Positions 36,284 to 45,855 of a stretch of 64,000 bases of DNA are shown in pieces. The position numbers were made by a program, and so were the translations under genes. Origin of the DNA: Leptospira sp. (lineage in GTDB: Bacteria > Spirochaetota > Leptospiria > Leptospirales > Leptospiraceae); assembly GCA_027533185.1 (NCBI GenBank), contig JAPZTS010000012.1, positions 1-64,000 on the forward strand, given 5' to 3'. The notes beneath the pieces were generated by a model. That model did not search any database. It was not told the DNA's origin and saw only the letters and a program-made list of their open reading frames with translations. How positions within the stretch are numbered: position 1 is the stretch's first letter; the number at the start of each line of letters is the position of its first letter.

Positions 36284-36510
36284 TCAATTTTTATAATGAT
36301 CGATAAAAGCCTTTAGTTTTTGAAAGGCGAGACTCCTTTCTCCGGTAAACTCAAGTGGATCTACTTTGTGGATATAATTGTATTTCCAACTTTATGAGGA
36401 TATACAATTGGGAAAGGAGCACATCCATGCAGTTCACCATCGGTAACTCCAGAAAAAGGACTCAAAACACTCATACAACAGATTACGAAGATTCCGAGAG
36501 CCGTTTCCAA
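36284..36510 (-). pseudogene. DUF1499-like lipoprotein relic
   Basis: The minus strand reads IFVICCMSVLSPFSG then VTDGELHGCAPFPIVYPHKV to a TAG at about 36361, and another frame continues PLEFTGERSLAFQKLKAFI to a stop at 36284. This order (a hydrophobic leader, GxLxxC-P, then PLxF/YxGxxxxAFxxLK) resembles DUF1499 proteins broken by a frameshift and a stop. It follows the SRPBCC gene on the same strand. The assignment is by eye and moderately uncertain. Confidence 0.45.
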
Positions 36511-36518
36511 TAATTTAC

Positions 36519-37043
36519 CTATTTTTCCTTATACCGAGAGACCAATTGCTCAAGTGCCATTCCCCAGCCTTTCTGAAATCCCATCGCTTCATGTTTCTTT
36601 CTAGTCTCAATATCTTTATGTTTAACAATAGCACGATATTTTGATCGATTTACATCAATAGGAGAAAAATGTAAAAAGATCGTACTAAAATCGTTTCCAG
36701 AAGGACGAAGACCGACTAACATTGTATCTGTGAAAACAAGTAGAGTTTCCGGAATGACAAGTAAAAAACATCCAAAGTTATCTACGATAGTCCCCTCAGG
36801 AGATTTCATTTGTGTGTAAAACTCACCACCCACTCTAAGATCAATACGACATCCAGTGGTTTGCCATGGTTTCGGAGTAAACCAATAAAGAATTTCTTCT
36901 GGGTCGGTCCAAGATTTCCAAAGCGCGGAAACAGGCAAATCTACTTCTCTTTCAAAGACCAAATCTAAATCATTATTTACTTCCAATAAATCTAAATACC
37001 AAGTTTGGTTCACTGGACCACCATCCTTTCTGTCTCCGCACAT
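36519..37043 (-). CDS. SRPBCC (AHSA1-like) domain protein
   Basis: A 174-residue protein of the activator-of-Hsp90-ATPase-like (AHSA1) SRPBCC group. It has VFEREVDLPVSALWKSWTDPEEILYWFTPKPW at the start of the fold, given here in outline, then DLRVGGEFYTQMKSPEG, LLVFTDT, and a final helix GFQKGWGMALEQLVSRY, a very typical end (G-W-x-x-x-L-x-x-L). The fold binds hydrophobic ligands; the function of these stress-related proteins is not settled. The gene stands alone with the DUF1499-like relic just downstream. Confidence 0.85.
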   Translation of the reverse strand: MCGDRKDGGPVNQTWYLDLLEVNNDLDLVFEREVDLPVSALWKSWTDPEEILYWFTPKPWQTTGCRIDLRVGGEFYTQMKSPEGTIVDNFGCFLLVIPETLLVFTDTMLVGLRPSGNDFSTIFLHFSPIDVNRSKYRAIVKHKDIETRKKHEAMGFQKGWGMALEQLVSRYKEK

Positions 37044-37163
37044 GAAGTTAAAAAATTATTTTCTGGGATTAGTACGTAAAGGGAAGTTTAAGTCTTACGA
37101 CATTCCTATGCAATCCCAAAAATAGAATTTCCAAATTCAATTATCTTTCGTCTATGGGAATAT

Positions 37164-39245
37164 ATGTTTGGAACAAAAAAAGAAAAAAATAGATTCGTAA
37201 GTAATTCAAAAAATGTATTCGCAAGATTCAAGCTCAGCACTCAATTCTCAGTTGTTTTCCTCTCGTTAGGGATTCCATTATCAGTTTTTTTTATCTTTTC
37301 TATTTCCCAACTCTACCGACAGCTCAAAATCTCCGAATCGGTAGTTTCGATTGTGAAATTTGCAAAATCGACGGCCATTGTTCTGCATGAAGCTCAAAAA
37401 GAACGTGGGAAAAGCAATTTATATGCAGTGAATCGGGATGACTCGATCAAACGAGAAGTTGAGGAACAAAGAAGTATAGCAGACAAAGAATGGATGGTTT
37501 TAGTTAGTGAATCACAAGTAGCCTTTCCTGAAAAAATGAAAGAACTCCAAAGACTTCGATCCAATTGGTTGAATGAACGTAAACAGCTAGACAACTCTGC
37601 CAGAAACCCAGAACAAATCCAAGCTTCGTATACGAAAATTTTAAATGACTTACTTTTCCTTGCCGAATTGAATAACGCTGCGGGAGAATCAGATTATTCC
37701 GACCGCATTCGGTTAGTACATCAATTTTTAGTTTGGAAGGATTCGGCGGGACAACTGAGATCCAATCTGAATGTATCTTTGACTAAGAAAGAGTTTACCA
37801 AAGAGAGATACAACGCATGCATCGATGCCATTTCCAAAATGCAATTGATTGTGAGTCTTTTTAAAAATTCTCCACTTGCAAAACAGATAAGTGAGTTTGA
37901 ACCAAAATATTTTGAAGGGAAATATGGAGAGATCGTTCAGTTTTTAATGAATATACGAGATACACTGCCTTCCATATCGCAAACAGAATGGTGGTCGAAT
38001 TCTTCAGTGAAAATGAATCTTTTGCAAAACGAAATCTTAATGGAGTGTGACCGTTTGCTCACGGAGGTAACAGAAGACAGAGATTCCAACCGAAGATTTT
38101 TGACCTTCTTTCTTTCCTTGTCTCTAATTAGCATGACCCTCGCGGTGTTGTTATCCTATCTGATTACAAGTCGATTTAGCAATGAACTTAAAGGTATTTC
38201 TTCTGCGATGAAAGAATCTGAATCCGGAAAACTATTGGAATGGACCGCATCTCCCGGTGAAGATGAAATTGCAAAGCTCTCCCAATCCTTTGCTTCACTT
38301 TCCAAGATATACAAAGAATTGATTACGCAACTTACTGGCAATGTAAAAGAAACCCATACCATCAGTGAAGAAAGTTTTGGATTGTCTGAAAATTTTGCAA
38401 AAACTTCACTTTCCATTGCATCTGGGTCAGAAGAAATATCTGCCGCTTCCGAAGAAATTCTAAGCCAAACAGATTCTGTGAAACAAGCTATCTCTACTTC
38501 GGAGAAAAATATTCAAAACATCAAAAATGATATCCTTAGATCGAGTAAAATAGCGAATCAAATTGATGAACTGATCCAAAAACTGAATGAAAACGCAAAT
38601 CTTTTGGAAACGCACGCAAAACAAGGTTCTTCTCTTATGCACCGATTGCAAAATCAAATAATGGAAATCCAAAACCATTCTAAAGAAATCAACCAAGTCC
38701 TTCGAATGATTTATGAAATCTCAGGTAGAACCAACTTACTTTCATTAAATGCAGCAATCGAAGCAGCGCGAGCTGGCGAGTCTGGAAGAGGTTTTGCTGT
38801 TGTAGCAGAAAATATCGCGACCCTGGCACAAAACTCAGCCACCTCGGTGAAAAAGATAGAGGTGATCATTATGGCTTTAAACGAGTCAATTTCTTCCGGA
38901 GCACAAAATATCGAAGACAACCTGAAGTCATTGGAAACCATTCATGGTGGAACCAATAATAACAGGGACCAAGTCGAAAATGTATCAAAACAAGTTCGTT
39001 TCTCTGTAGAAGTAAACCAGCTGATTGAATCACAAATTTTAGAAATTACGGATCGTTTTTTAGAAATTCGACAGGCTACAGAAGAAAACAGTGAGGCTTT
39101 GCGTTCGATACAACAAGGTATAACTTCCATGTCTGGTGAAGCAGAAGATCTGAGTCGTGACACATCTCTCCTTAGAGGACGAATGAAGGATCTAGAAGAG
39201 AGTAACTTACGTTTACAGAACAAAGTTTCATTCTTTCATCTATAA
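37164..39245 (+). CDS. Methyl-accepting chemotaxis protein with NIT-like sensor
   Basis: A 693-residue chemoreceptor. A membrane helix at about 28-53 is followed by a helical periplasmic domain (about 60-315). It begins with [19 protein letters not shown], the signature of the nitrate/nitrite-sensing NIT domain (a Q/E-R-G-x-S turn). The second helix is at about 316-338, then a HAMP-like segment. The signalling domain has the hairpin tip [22 protein letters not shown] near 515-536 and [12 protein letters not shown]. The tip is the expected CheA/CheW contact. Nitrate or nitrite sensing is inferred from the domain and not proven for this protein. The C-terminus lacks a CheR-binding pentapeptide. 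Confidence 0.87.
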   Translation: MFGTKKEKNRFVSNSKNVFARFKLSTQFSVVFLSLGIPLSVFFIFSISQLYRQLKISESVVSIVKFAKSTAIVLHEAQKERGKSNLYAVNRDDSIKREVEEQRSIADKEWMVLVSESQVAFPEKMKELQRLRSNWLNERKQLDNSARNPEQIQASYTKILNDLLFLAELNNAAGESDYSDRIRLVHQFLVWKDSAGQLRSNLNVSLTKKEFTKERYNACIDAISKMQLIVSLFKNSPLAKQISEFEPKYFEGKYGEIVQFLMNIRDTLPSISQTEWWSNSSVKMNLLQNEILMECDRLLTEVTEDRDSNRRFLTFFLSLSLISMTLAVLLSYLITSRFSNELKGISSAMKESESGKLLEWTASPGEDEIAKLSQSFASLSKIYKELITQLTGNVKETHTISEESFGLSENFAKTSLSIASGSEEISAASEEILSQTDSVKQAISTSEKNIQNIKNDILRSSKIANQIDELIQKLNENANLLETHAKQGSSLMHRLQNQIMEIQNHSKEINQVLRMIYEISGRTNLLSLNAAIEAARAGESGRGFAVVAENIATLAQNSATSVKKIEVIIMALNESISSGAQNIEDNLKSLETIHGGTNNNRDQVENVSKQVRFSVEVNQLIESQILEITDRFLEIRQATEENSEALRSIQQGITSMSGEAEDLSRDTSLLRGRMKDLEESNLRLQNKVSFFHL

Positions 39246-39248
39246 ATA

Positions 39249-40517
39249 TTAAAAATTACTGATATAGAGCTGAAAAATACTTCCCTGGTTTTTGGAAATA
39301 TAGCGAATCTCTGCGCCGATACTATCAGCAATGGATTTACAAAGGAACAAACCAACTCCGGAACCATTTTTTGATTCTATTTTAGTTTGAAACAATTGAT
39401 CTCGGATCATCGCGTCTATTCCAGAACCTTGGTCTTCAATTTCCCATAGGAACTTTTTTGAATTGCCGATCAATCTAAGTTTGATCTCCGATCCATTTGG
39501 AGAGTATTTGGATGCATTATCTATTAGATTCTTTAATATAATAGATATTTCCTTTAGATGTTTTTGGATGCGAAACGGAGTTTCAATCAAACCGGATTCA
39601 TCGACAAGAATTCGTTGGTTTCTATTGCTAAACTTATATCCAATATCTGCTATAATATTTTGAGTAAAATCCAGAACAGAATCTAACTCTTTTTTTTCAA
39701 TACTTGGTGAATTCAATCCAGATTCCGCATTGAAAAGCACATTTTCAATCGTAGATTTTAAATCGACGATTCGAGACTTCATACCTTCCATTATATTTTT
39801 AAGTTCTTCCCGTTCAATGAAATCATCCTGATAGAGTTCAATCAGCTGACTTAAATTATTTACCGGATTTTTTACATCATGTGCCAAAATACGAAGCAAT
39901 GTTTCCTTCATATGTTTCTCTGACTCAATGATTAGGATTTGTTTTTTTAATACCTCCCCAGTTTGGACCAGTTCCCGATTCTGTCTTTTATAAAAATCCA
40001 ACACGAGGGTGATCAAAATGACAAGAAAAATTGCTACAGAGACAAAGGTAAAAAGATGGTCTTCGAACTGAGTAAATCGATCTTTATATTCTGGATTCGT
40101 TAAATTACTTTCATCGATTCCAAAATAAAGAAGGAGAGCCATAACAAGAATTGTAAGAATCGTATACGCCCATTTCAGTCGATCGCCGAGGAGAATGGGG
40201 TATACTACAAATAATGTGAGTACTCCATAAAATGTCGGTCCATTCGTACCTTGATTCCCTATGTAATTCAAAATAAAAAAGAATAACATGGGTATGTTTA
40301 CAAAATGAGTATATCTCTCTTTGAATCCAGATCGCTTCAATTTTAAGTAGGCTAAAGAAAATATTATTAAAACTGGAATTTTTAATAATGCGATATTATA
40401 AAGTTTTAAATACAAATCGTTAAACAAAATCATGAGGATTAAAAATCCTGATGAGAGGAGTATTGTTTTTGTTACTTGGATTTGTAGTTTTTGAATACCA
40501 GTCGAATCGTCTACCAT
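39249..40517 (-). CDS. Membrane sensor histidine kinase
   Basis: A 422-residue kinase. Six hydrophobic helices at about 14-170 form the sensor part without a large loop. The H box is LRILAHDVKNPVNNLSQL near 212-229, and HATPase follows with LKNLIDNASKYSPNG (N box), IEDQGSGID (G1) and GSGVGLFLCKSIADSIGA (G2). The HDVKNPVNN form is the HisKA variant with Asp-Val after His. It is convergent with the MCP gene (3-nt gap), and no receiver is nearby. The signal and partner are unknown. Confidence 0.88.
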   Translation of the reverse strand: MVDDSTGIQKLQIQVTKTILLSSGFLILMILFNDLYLKLYNIALLKIPVLIIFSLAYLKLKRSGFKERYTHFVNIPMLFFFILNYIGNQGTNGPTFYGVLTLFVVYPILLGDRLKWAYTILTILVMALLLYFGIDESNLTNPEYKDRFTQFEDHLFTFVSVAIFLVILITLVLDFYKRQNRELVQTGEVLKKQILIIESEKHMKETLLRILAHDVKNPVNNLSQLIELYQDDFIEREELKNIMEGMKSRIVDLKSTIENVLFNAESGLNSPSIEKKELDSVLDFTQNIIADIGYKFSNRNQRILVDESGLIETPFRIQKHLKEISIILKNLIDNASKYSPNGSEIKLRLIGNSKKFLWEIEDQGSGIDAMIRDQLFQTKIESKNGSGVGLFLCKSIADSIGAEIRYISKNQGSIFQLYISNF

Positions 40518-40662
40518 ATTAGCTGATTTGAATTTATTGAGGTTTCTTTGTCGGAATGTTGTAAAGAAATTTTTATTTCTTTGAATGCAAAACTTACGTA
40601 AAAAATTGGAAAAAAACAGACTAGAACTTGAAATCAGCTACATTTAATTTAGAATTGGATTT

Positions 40663-41073
40663 ATGAATCCAACCAATGGCATTTTAAACTTACGATTGAT
40701 TTACGCGGCTTTATTATTAGGGCCAATTGTTTTCTTAGGAATACTCCTAACTGTCCTCCAAAATAGGACTCTGAGTCCCATTCCTAATTTGGAATTGATT
40801 GGTTTAGGAGTAGGGTTTGTTGGAGCAAGTATGGCACTCTTCATACCTAAAATTATGGCAAGCAATCATAAAGTGGAAACAGGACTTGATTCCCGTTACT
40901 TTTTACTCAAAATGATCCAATGGTCCGTTTTAGAAAGTAACATTCTAACAAACGTAACCTTCTTTTTTTTAAACAATTCAATCACAAATGTCTATGTATC
41001 TATTGTTTTACTAGCCATCCTTGCATTTTTATTTCCATCTGAGAATGAAAGAAAACGATACTTTCCGAACTAA
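40663..41073 (+). CDS. Small membrane protein, four helices
   Basis: A 136-residue protein with four hydrophobic helices (about 10-32, 41-62, 84-103 and 107-125) joined by short loops, including a charged NHKVETGLDSRYFL between helices 2 and 3. No family was recognised. It is a single gene between two minus-strand genes; the N-terminus is probably cytoplasmic. Confidence 0.6.
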   Translation: MNPTNGILNLRLIYAALLLGPIVFLGILLTVLQNRTLSPIPNLELIGLGVGFVGASMALFIPKIMASNHKVETGLDSRYFLLKMIQWSVLESNILTNVTFFFLNNSITNVYVSIVLLAILAFLFPSENERKRYFPN

Positions 41074-41110
41074 ATGAACGCACGTCCGATTTTTTTTTCT
41101 TTCAAACGTA

Positions 41111-42322
41111 TTATCGAATAGTGTTGGAGTTGGTTTCCTTTTTTTGAATTTCATGGATTTCCTTAAGGGAGTCCATGATCCAAAATAATAACTCAAAACT
41201 ATCACCTACATCCTCTGTACTCCCCAGATTGACAATGATATGGGCGTCGTATTCTGGAGAGTAAAACATTAAGGTTCCCAATACCCCCGAATGGCCATAT
41301 AAAAGAGGAGTGGATGGTATAAAAATCGACATCTTTGAAAAGTCTACCGTCATCATACCATTTCCGTATAGAATCCCATCCATAAATAAATAGTTTCCTG
41401 GTAGAGAAGCCAAGGTTTCTTTCGAAATGAGTTTACCACCAACCAATGCTTTCTGAAACAACAAAAGATCTTCGGTGGTAGAAACAATCCCTCCTCCTGC
41501 CCAGTCACAAGATATACTCTTAAAATTTGTTACATCTGCTTCACCTAACATCATTTTAGAAAGAGGTAAATTCGATTTGTTTTTTGGAAGAGATCGTAAA
41601 TGCATATAGGTATGATCCATTGCGAGAGGAGTAAGAATTCTTTCCTTTAGAATCGATTCAAACGGTTGCTTGTATTTTTTTTCCAATAACAATCCAAGAA
41701 GTATGTATCCCGTATCGGAATAGTGAAATTTTTTCCCAGGAGGAGCCACCGCTTTCTGATTGATTCGGGTGAAATTTAAAAGGTCTATGGGTGTCCAGAA
41801 TTTGTTAGGGTTTTCTGTAATTTCAAATAATACAGCTTTCTTATTTTGGTCCTTTGATTCAAAATAATCCTCTATTCCCGAAGTATGCGAAAGTAGATGT
41901 TTTACAGTCACTTTCGCGGAGTAGTCGATACCTTCATAAACAAATAGATCTTTTAGTAGGTCATTTCCTAAACTATTGGCAATGGGTTCATCCAAAGAAA
42001 TTCGTTTACTCTCAACCATCTGATAGATAAGAACAGTTGTAAAAAGTTTACCAATACTAGCGATATGAAAGGGAGGATCTCCATCTTTAGAGGATACTTT
42101 TTTTCCATCTTCCGATATACCTAAACTTCGTTTTATCCTTAGATTCAACCTATCGGATTGAACTAGGAAACTAGCATCTTGACTGTGTTTGGCAGAACGA
42201 AATGTACTTTCAAAATCTTTTTGTATCTTATTTTCACCTTCACGAACCGAAGCGAGCGAACATGCAAAAATAAAAACTGTTAAAAGACTCAAAGAGATTT
42301 GTAAAGTTCTTGATGGTTTCAT
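41111..42322 (-). CDS. Serine beta-lactamase-like hydrolase (class C/esterase fold)
   Basis: A 403-residue exported protein; the N-terminus (LLTVFIFACS-L) is a lipoprotein-type signal with Cys near 21. Catalytic motifs of the beta-lactamase/DD-peptidase family are in order: SIGKLF (SxxK, near 89), YSDTGY (the YxN position, here Tyr-Ser-Asp, near 201) and HSGVLG (HxG, in place of KTG, near 344). Members include DD-peptidases, esterases and D-aminopeptidases, so antibiotic hydrolysis should not be assumed. It lies alone on the minus strand. Confidence 0.83.
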   Translation of the reverse strand: MKPSRTLQISLSLLTVFIFACSLASVREGENKIQKDFESTFRSAKHSQDASFLVQSDRLNLRIKRSLGISEDGKKVSSKDGDPPFHIASIGKLFTTVLIYQMVESKRISLDEPIANSLGNDLLKDLFVYEGIDYSAKVTVKHLLSHTSGIEDYFESKDQNKKAVLFEITENPNKFWTPIDLLNFTRINQKAVAPPGKKFHYSDTGYILLGLLLEKKYKQPFESILKERILTPLAMDHTYMHLRSLPKNKSNLPLSKMMLGEADVTNFKSISCDWAGGGIVSTTEDLLLFQKALVGGKLISKETLASLPGNYLFMDGILYGNGMMTVDFSKMSIFIPSTPLLYGHSGVLGTLMFYSPEYDAHIIVNLGSTEDVGDSFELLFWIMDSLKEIHEIQKKETNSNTIR

Positions 42323-42360
42323 TTCTATTGACTCTAAAATTTTTTAATTAAATCTGTTGC

Positions 42361-42807
42361 CTATTTTTGAATCAAATAGAACGGAAGAGGAAAGACGGAT
42401 AAACCTTTTGTATAACTTAAACCCACTAATGTGTTTGCGTTCAAAACACGGAATTCATCCACGACCAGTGGCCACGGAAAAGGTGTCGTCTTCGGGTAAC
42501 TCACTCGAATGCATGCTTTGGAATCCACCTGAGACTGGGAGAGAGCTACTTCCATTGGGAATTTATTGAATCCATTGCCGCCGTTTTCATCAGAAAAAAT
42601 ATTTATTGCAAATTCACTTCCAGAAAATTCTTTCCCAACCCAATTTTTAAAACCCAATACACCCAATCCATTTTTTGCAAGAGATTGAAACCAGTTAGGT
42701 CCGACCCAGGATACCTCATACCTACCTTCGGGAAGCGACCTTGACCCTGGCAAACTCTTATAGAGCTCAATAGTTTTAAAAAAATTCGTTGATAAATTTA
42801 TTTCCAT
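42361..42807 (-). CDS. Hypothetical protein, 148 residues
   Basis: A soluble protein without signal peptide or membrane segment. It contains LPEGRYEVSWVGPNWFQSLAK, GFKNWVGKEFSGSEFAINIF and PWPLVVDEFRVLNANTLVGLSY. The last phrase resembles the lipid-binding beta sheet of conserved hypothetical proteins seen with dehydrogenases, but I do not recognise a named family. The ATG at 42807 has no strong SD. It is divergent from the next gene by 16 bp. Confidence 0.5.
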   Translation of the reverse strand: MEINLSTNFFKTIELYKSLPGSRSLPEGRYEVSWVGPNWFQSLAKNGLGVLGFKNWVGKEFSGSEFAINIFSDENGGNGFNKFPMEVALSQSQVDSKACIRVSYPKTTPFPWPLVVDEFRVLNANTLVGLSYTKGLSVFPLPFYLIQK

Positions 42808-42823
42808 AGTAATCTAATCACCC

Positions 42824-43201
42824 ATGAGCTCAGGTAAATCAAATCTTTTCCATACAATTTTAAACTATTACTTTCGGATCCTATGCATTTTGACCGTTGA
42901 CTTGGTCATTTCAATCATCAATGCAAAAGTATTGTCTATTTCATCTGGCCACCATAGAATGATTGCAACACTGATCGGAATGTCCGTTGTTTTGATCCTC
43001 TTTTTATTTTTATTTTCTGTAATTGATAAACTAACAAAACTAGTATTAAAGTTCGCAGTTCAAATGGGCAATCTAATCGGCTTTCGCAAGACAGCTATCT
43101 TTGCAATCATATCGGGATTGCTTATCCTTATTTTTTCAGGCTATCACTTCATTTGGTTTGGGACTTGGCCTGACTTTAAAAATATTCCTCTAAAATTTTA
43201 A
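42824..43201 (+). CDS. Small membrane protein, three helices
   Basis: A 125-residue protein with hydrophobic helices at about 13-33, 45-65 and 92-113 and a basic C-terminal segment. No domain was recognised. It is 21 bp upstream of the ankyrin protein gene on the same strand, so the two may be co-transcribed. Confidence 0.55.
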   Translation: MSSGKSNLFHTILNYYFRILCILTVDLVISIINAKVLSISSGHHRMIATLIGMSVVLILFLFLFSVIDKLTKLVLKFAVQMGNLIGFRKTAIFAIISGLLILIFSGYHFIWFGTWPDFKNIPLKF

Positions 43202-43222
43202 TATCAAGGATTTGGATTTAAA

Positions 43223-44332
43223 TTGAAAACTCATATTTCTAAGTTCGGGATCTGCATTCTGTTTTTTCTTTCTCAGTTTCATGTTTCATTGAGTGCAGAA
43301 TCGATAGATCTTTTCGAAGCTATCAGTTGGGAAGATGAAATAGAATTCAAGAAGGCCTTGGACTCAGGCGCTAATCCAAACCAAATTGATTCCAATCTAA
43401 ATATTTCAATTTTAATGAAAGCTATTGAAACTATGAAACCAAATCTGGTAGAGATTTTATTAAATAAAAAAGCCAATGTGAATCTTAAAATACCTGATTC
43501 CAAAAAAACAGCGCTAATGTTTTTTATGGAAAAGTTCATTCAAAATTCGGAACTAGATAATGACGGGAACACGATTTACAAAGATGATCGTGATATGCTT
43601 GATATATATTATAAACTTTTGAATGCGGGAGCAAATGTAAATGAAATGGATCATGATGGAAAATCGGTTCTAACTTATTTAATGGAATCTCCTTATGCAC
43701 AAAAAAGTGAAACCATCATAAGGGAACTAATTGCACGCAACATTAAGGCGAATGTAAATTTCAGCAAGGATATCAAAAAGCCCGTATGTTTATGTTTGAT
43801 TGAGGATACTTCAGGCAAACAAATTGAACTGATTCAAATTTTCTTTAGACAAAAGATTTGCGACCCCAACCAAGAGTACAAACAAGCAAATCAAAGAAAA
43901 ACAAGCTTACTTTTTATAGCATTATCGAACAAAGATTATAGTTCTACTAAAGCCCTTTTAGAGGCAGGTGCCAATCCCAACCAAGGCGCATCAGATACGT
44001 TAATGCAATATTCACCTATTTTTTTAACTCCAACTGAATTCGAACTTTTAGAATTATTGCTTAAGTTCAAAGCGAATCCAAATGCAATTGAGAACGACAT
44101 ACATCTCTTAGAACATGTAGCTCGTAATGTATCCAATGATGAGAAAGGTGAAAAAACAATAGATTTGCTTTTGGCGTATGGAGCCATTATTACTCACCCA
44201 AAATTATACGATAGCTACACTCCGTACAACAAGGCAACACATGCTGCGTACATAGTTGGGAAATATAAAATACAAAAATATTTGGAGAAAAAAGGCGCCG
44301 TTACAAAAGATAAATTAAAAATTAAGCCATAA
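43223..44332 (+). CDS. Exported ankyrin-repeat protein
   Basis: A 369-residue protein with a signal peptide (cleavage near LSA-ES, residue 24). Ankyrin repeats with the L-L-x-x-G/K-A-N-P/V-N pattern are seen at KKALDSGANPNQIDSNLNIS, EILLNKKANVNLKI, YKLLNAGANVNEMDHDGK, KALLEAGANPNQGAS and ELLLKFKANPNAIE, with irregular spacing between. These repeats mediate protein contacts. The TTG start is supported by the signal peptide; AAGGA is 12 bases upstream. A second, shorter ankyrin protein is at 46481. The binding partner is unknown. Confidence 0.78.
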   Translation: MKTHISKFGICILFFLSQFHVSLSAESIDLFEAISWEDEIEFKKALDSGANPNQIDSNLNISILMKAIETMKPNLVEILLNKKANVNLKIPDSKKTALMFFMEKFIQNSELDNDGNTIYKDDRDMLDIYYKLLNAGANVNEMDHDGKSVLTYLMESPYAQKSETIIRELIARNIKANVNFSKDIKKPVCLCLIEDTSGKQIELIQIFFRQKICDPNQEYKQANQRKTSLLFIALSNKDYSSTKALLEAGANPNQGASDTLMQYSPIFLTPTEFELLELLLKFKANPNAIENDIHLLEHVARNVSNDEKGEKTIDLLLAYGAIITHPKLYDSYTPYNKATHAAYIVGKYKIQKYLEKKGAVTKDKLKIKP

Positions 44333-44364
44333 TCGAATCATTTACCATTTAGTTTAAGCAACGG

Positions 44365-45225
44365 TCATTCCCGTAAGGCAAAGTATAGATCGGTAATGGG
44401 AATTTTTTTCGGATCTCGTTTCAAATATACTTCAAAGGGAGCCAGGTTTGCAAGCCGTCGATGAAACTTTGGAAAAAACTCATTGATTATAACAGAATAA
44501 ACTTCTGGCAATTTTTCATATTCCAAACGCACTCGTATCTGAAGTCTCTCACAACCTTGGACAGTTTGTAATCCAAGACCTTCCGGAATTTCTGTTCGAT
44601 AAGGTATTGGAATCCCAATATCAAACCGAATCTTATTTGGATCTGTGATATCAGGATCATCTTGAGATATTCCAATCCATTTCTCTTCGTTATGTGATTT
44701 TTTATTTTTTCCGAACCAGTCGTCAAAAGAACTAAGAAATGATCTATCTTTTGGAAAGCCTGGCATCAATTCGTAAGGCCCGATATGTCTTTTGTACAAT
44801 AGATTGAAGGATGAAATCTGTTTTATAGAAATATCTTTTGATTCAATACCAAACTTTGCCAAAGCCTTAAGGCCGATGATTTCGCTTTTTTGGATTTGAA
44901 ACTTCTTTCTATAGGCTGCAGGTGTGATTCCTAAATTCTTTCGGAAGGCCTTTGTAAACGCCTCTTGGCTGGTATATCCTGATTCAAGCGCAATCTCTAA
45001 TAAGGGAAAGGATGTTGTTTTTATTTCAAACGCGGCTTTTTCTAATCGGAGTCGCCTAACATAATCCTTGACATTTTCCGACTGAAATTGGTAGAACATT
45101 CGGTGAAAATGCCAAGGGGAATAGGTAGAGAAAAAGGCTAATTCATTTAAAGCAAATTCTCTTGAAAGATCATTTTCTATTTTTCCCCAAATTGGATACA
45201 GGATTTTGTCTTTCTTGGATAACAA
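44365..45225 (-). CDS. AraC family regulator with GyrI-like effector domain
   Basis: A 286-residue regulator. The N-terminal AraC domain (residues about 8-110) shows LNELAFFSTYSPWHFHRMFYQF in outline and the second HTH EIALESGYTSQEAFTKAFRKNLGITPAAYRK. The C-terminal half (about 120-285) starts KDISIKQISSFNLLYKRHIGPY, a GyrI/AraC effector-binding fold that accepts small hydrophobic or cationic molecules. This domain order is that of Rob/MarA-like multidrug-responsive regulators. Its stop is 11 bp past the preceding VOC gene's start region on the same strand, and the VOC gene (45237-45644) lies just upstream, so they are probably one unit. Confidence 0.88.
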   Translation of the reverse strand: MLSKKDKILYPIWGKIENDLSREFALNELAFFSTYSPWHFHRMFYQFQSENVKDYVRRLRLEKAAFEIKTTSFPLLEIALESGYTSQEAFTKAFRKNLGITPAAYRKKFQIQKSEIIGLKALAKFGIESKDISIKQISSFNLLYKRHIGPYELMPGFPKDRSFLSSFDDWFGKNKKSHNEEKWIGISQDDPDITDPNKIRFDIGIPIPYRTEIPEGLGLQTVQGCERLQIRVRLEYEKLPEVYSVIINEFFPKFHRRLANLAPFEVYLKRDPKKIPITDLYFALRE

Positions 45226-45236
45226 ACCAACAAATT

Positions 45237-45644
45237 TTAGCCTCTTACTTGAACAAAGTCAAGACCGATACCGTTCGGATCAACCATAGTAAAATGGATA
45301 TCACCCCACTCTTCTTTTGTAATCGGAAGATCAATGGGAGCTCCCGCATGTACAAAATTTTCATAGAGTGACTCAATATCCTCTGATTCTATGATGAGCC
45401 ATATTCCCTCTCCACCATATGGCCTTTGGAAATAAGACTTTCTTACAACTGCTTGGTTAGGCAACATAAAGGCAATCTCTCTGTCTTCTTTTTCGGGATG
45501 TGACAGAAGAAGAAACCATTCGGATTCAAACTTCACCTGCCAGCCTAGCCATTTCTGGAAAAACTCCTTCGATTCTAAAAGCTTTTCGGTAATGATACCG
45601 ACTTGGATGATCCCTGCGGTTTTTATATTTGGATTCATATTCAT
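45237..45644 (-). CDS. VOC (glyoxalase/bleomycin-resistance-like) protein
   Basis: A 135-residue single VOC-fold protein. TAGIIQVGIITEKLLESKEFFQKWLGWQ starts the first beta-alpha-beta-beta unit, given in outline, and EGIWLIIESEDIESLYENFVHAGAPIDLPI and MVDPNGIGLDFVQVRG the second. The final WGDIHFTMVDPNGIGLDF phrase is the usual VOC end. Metal ligands are not evident by eye, so the role may be binding or catalysis. It is followed by the AraC/GyrI regulator 11 bases later on the same strand. Confidence 0.8.
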   Translation of the reverse strand: MNMNPNIKTAGIIQVGIITEKLLESKEFFQKWLGWQVKFESEWFLLLSHPEKEDREIAFMLPNQAVVRKSYFQRPYGGEGIWLIIESEDIESLYENFVHAGAPIDLPITKEEWGDIHFTMVDPNGIGLDFVQVRG

Positions 45645-45855
45645 CTCCTTTCAAATTCCATCCTAACCTCTTTGCTCTTAAGTTTTTGGATCGAATTTGC
45701 GATTTTGCCCAAATTCAGATGTTCTTTGGACCAGAGAGGTATATGGAAAATAGTCAATAATAAAATGAGACAATGATAGTAAGTTTTTTCTATTTTTGTA
45801 ATTGTCTTGATTTTATGAGAGATCTCCTCCAACATAGAATATACTGAGGAGCAAA

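Noticed and set aside
41111..42322. Antibiotic-resistance beta-lactamase
   Set aside because: The YxN and KTG positions read YSD and HSG, and members with this pattern are often esterases or peptidases. Only the fold is supported.
45641..45835. 64-residue minus-strand ORF before the VOC gene
   Set aside because: It overlaps the VOC start by an ATGA, but the sequence is unremarkable, the SD is weak and it fills the divergent promoter gap.
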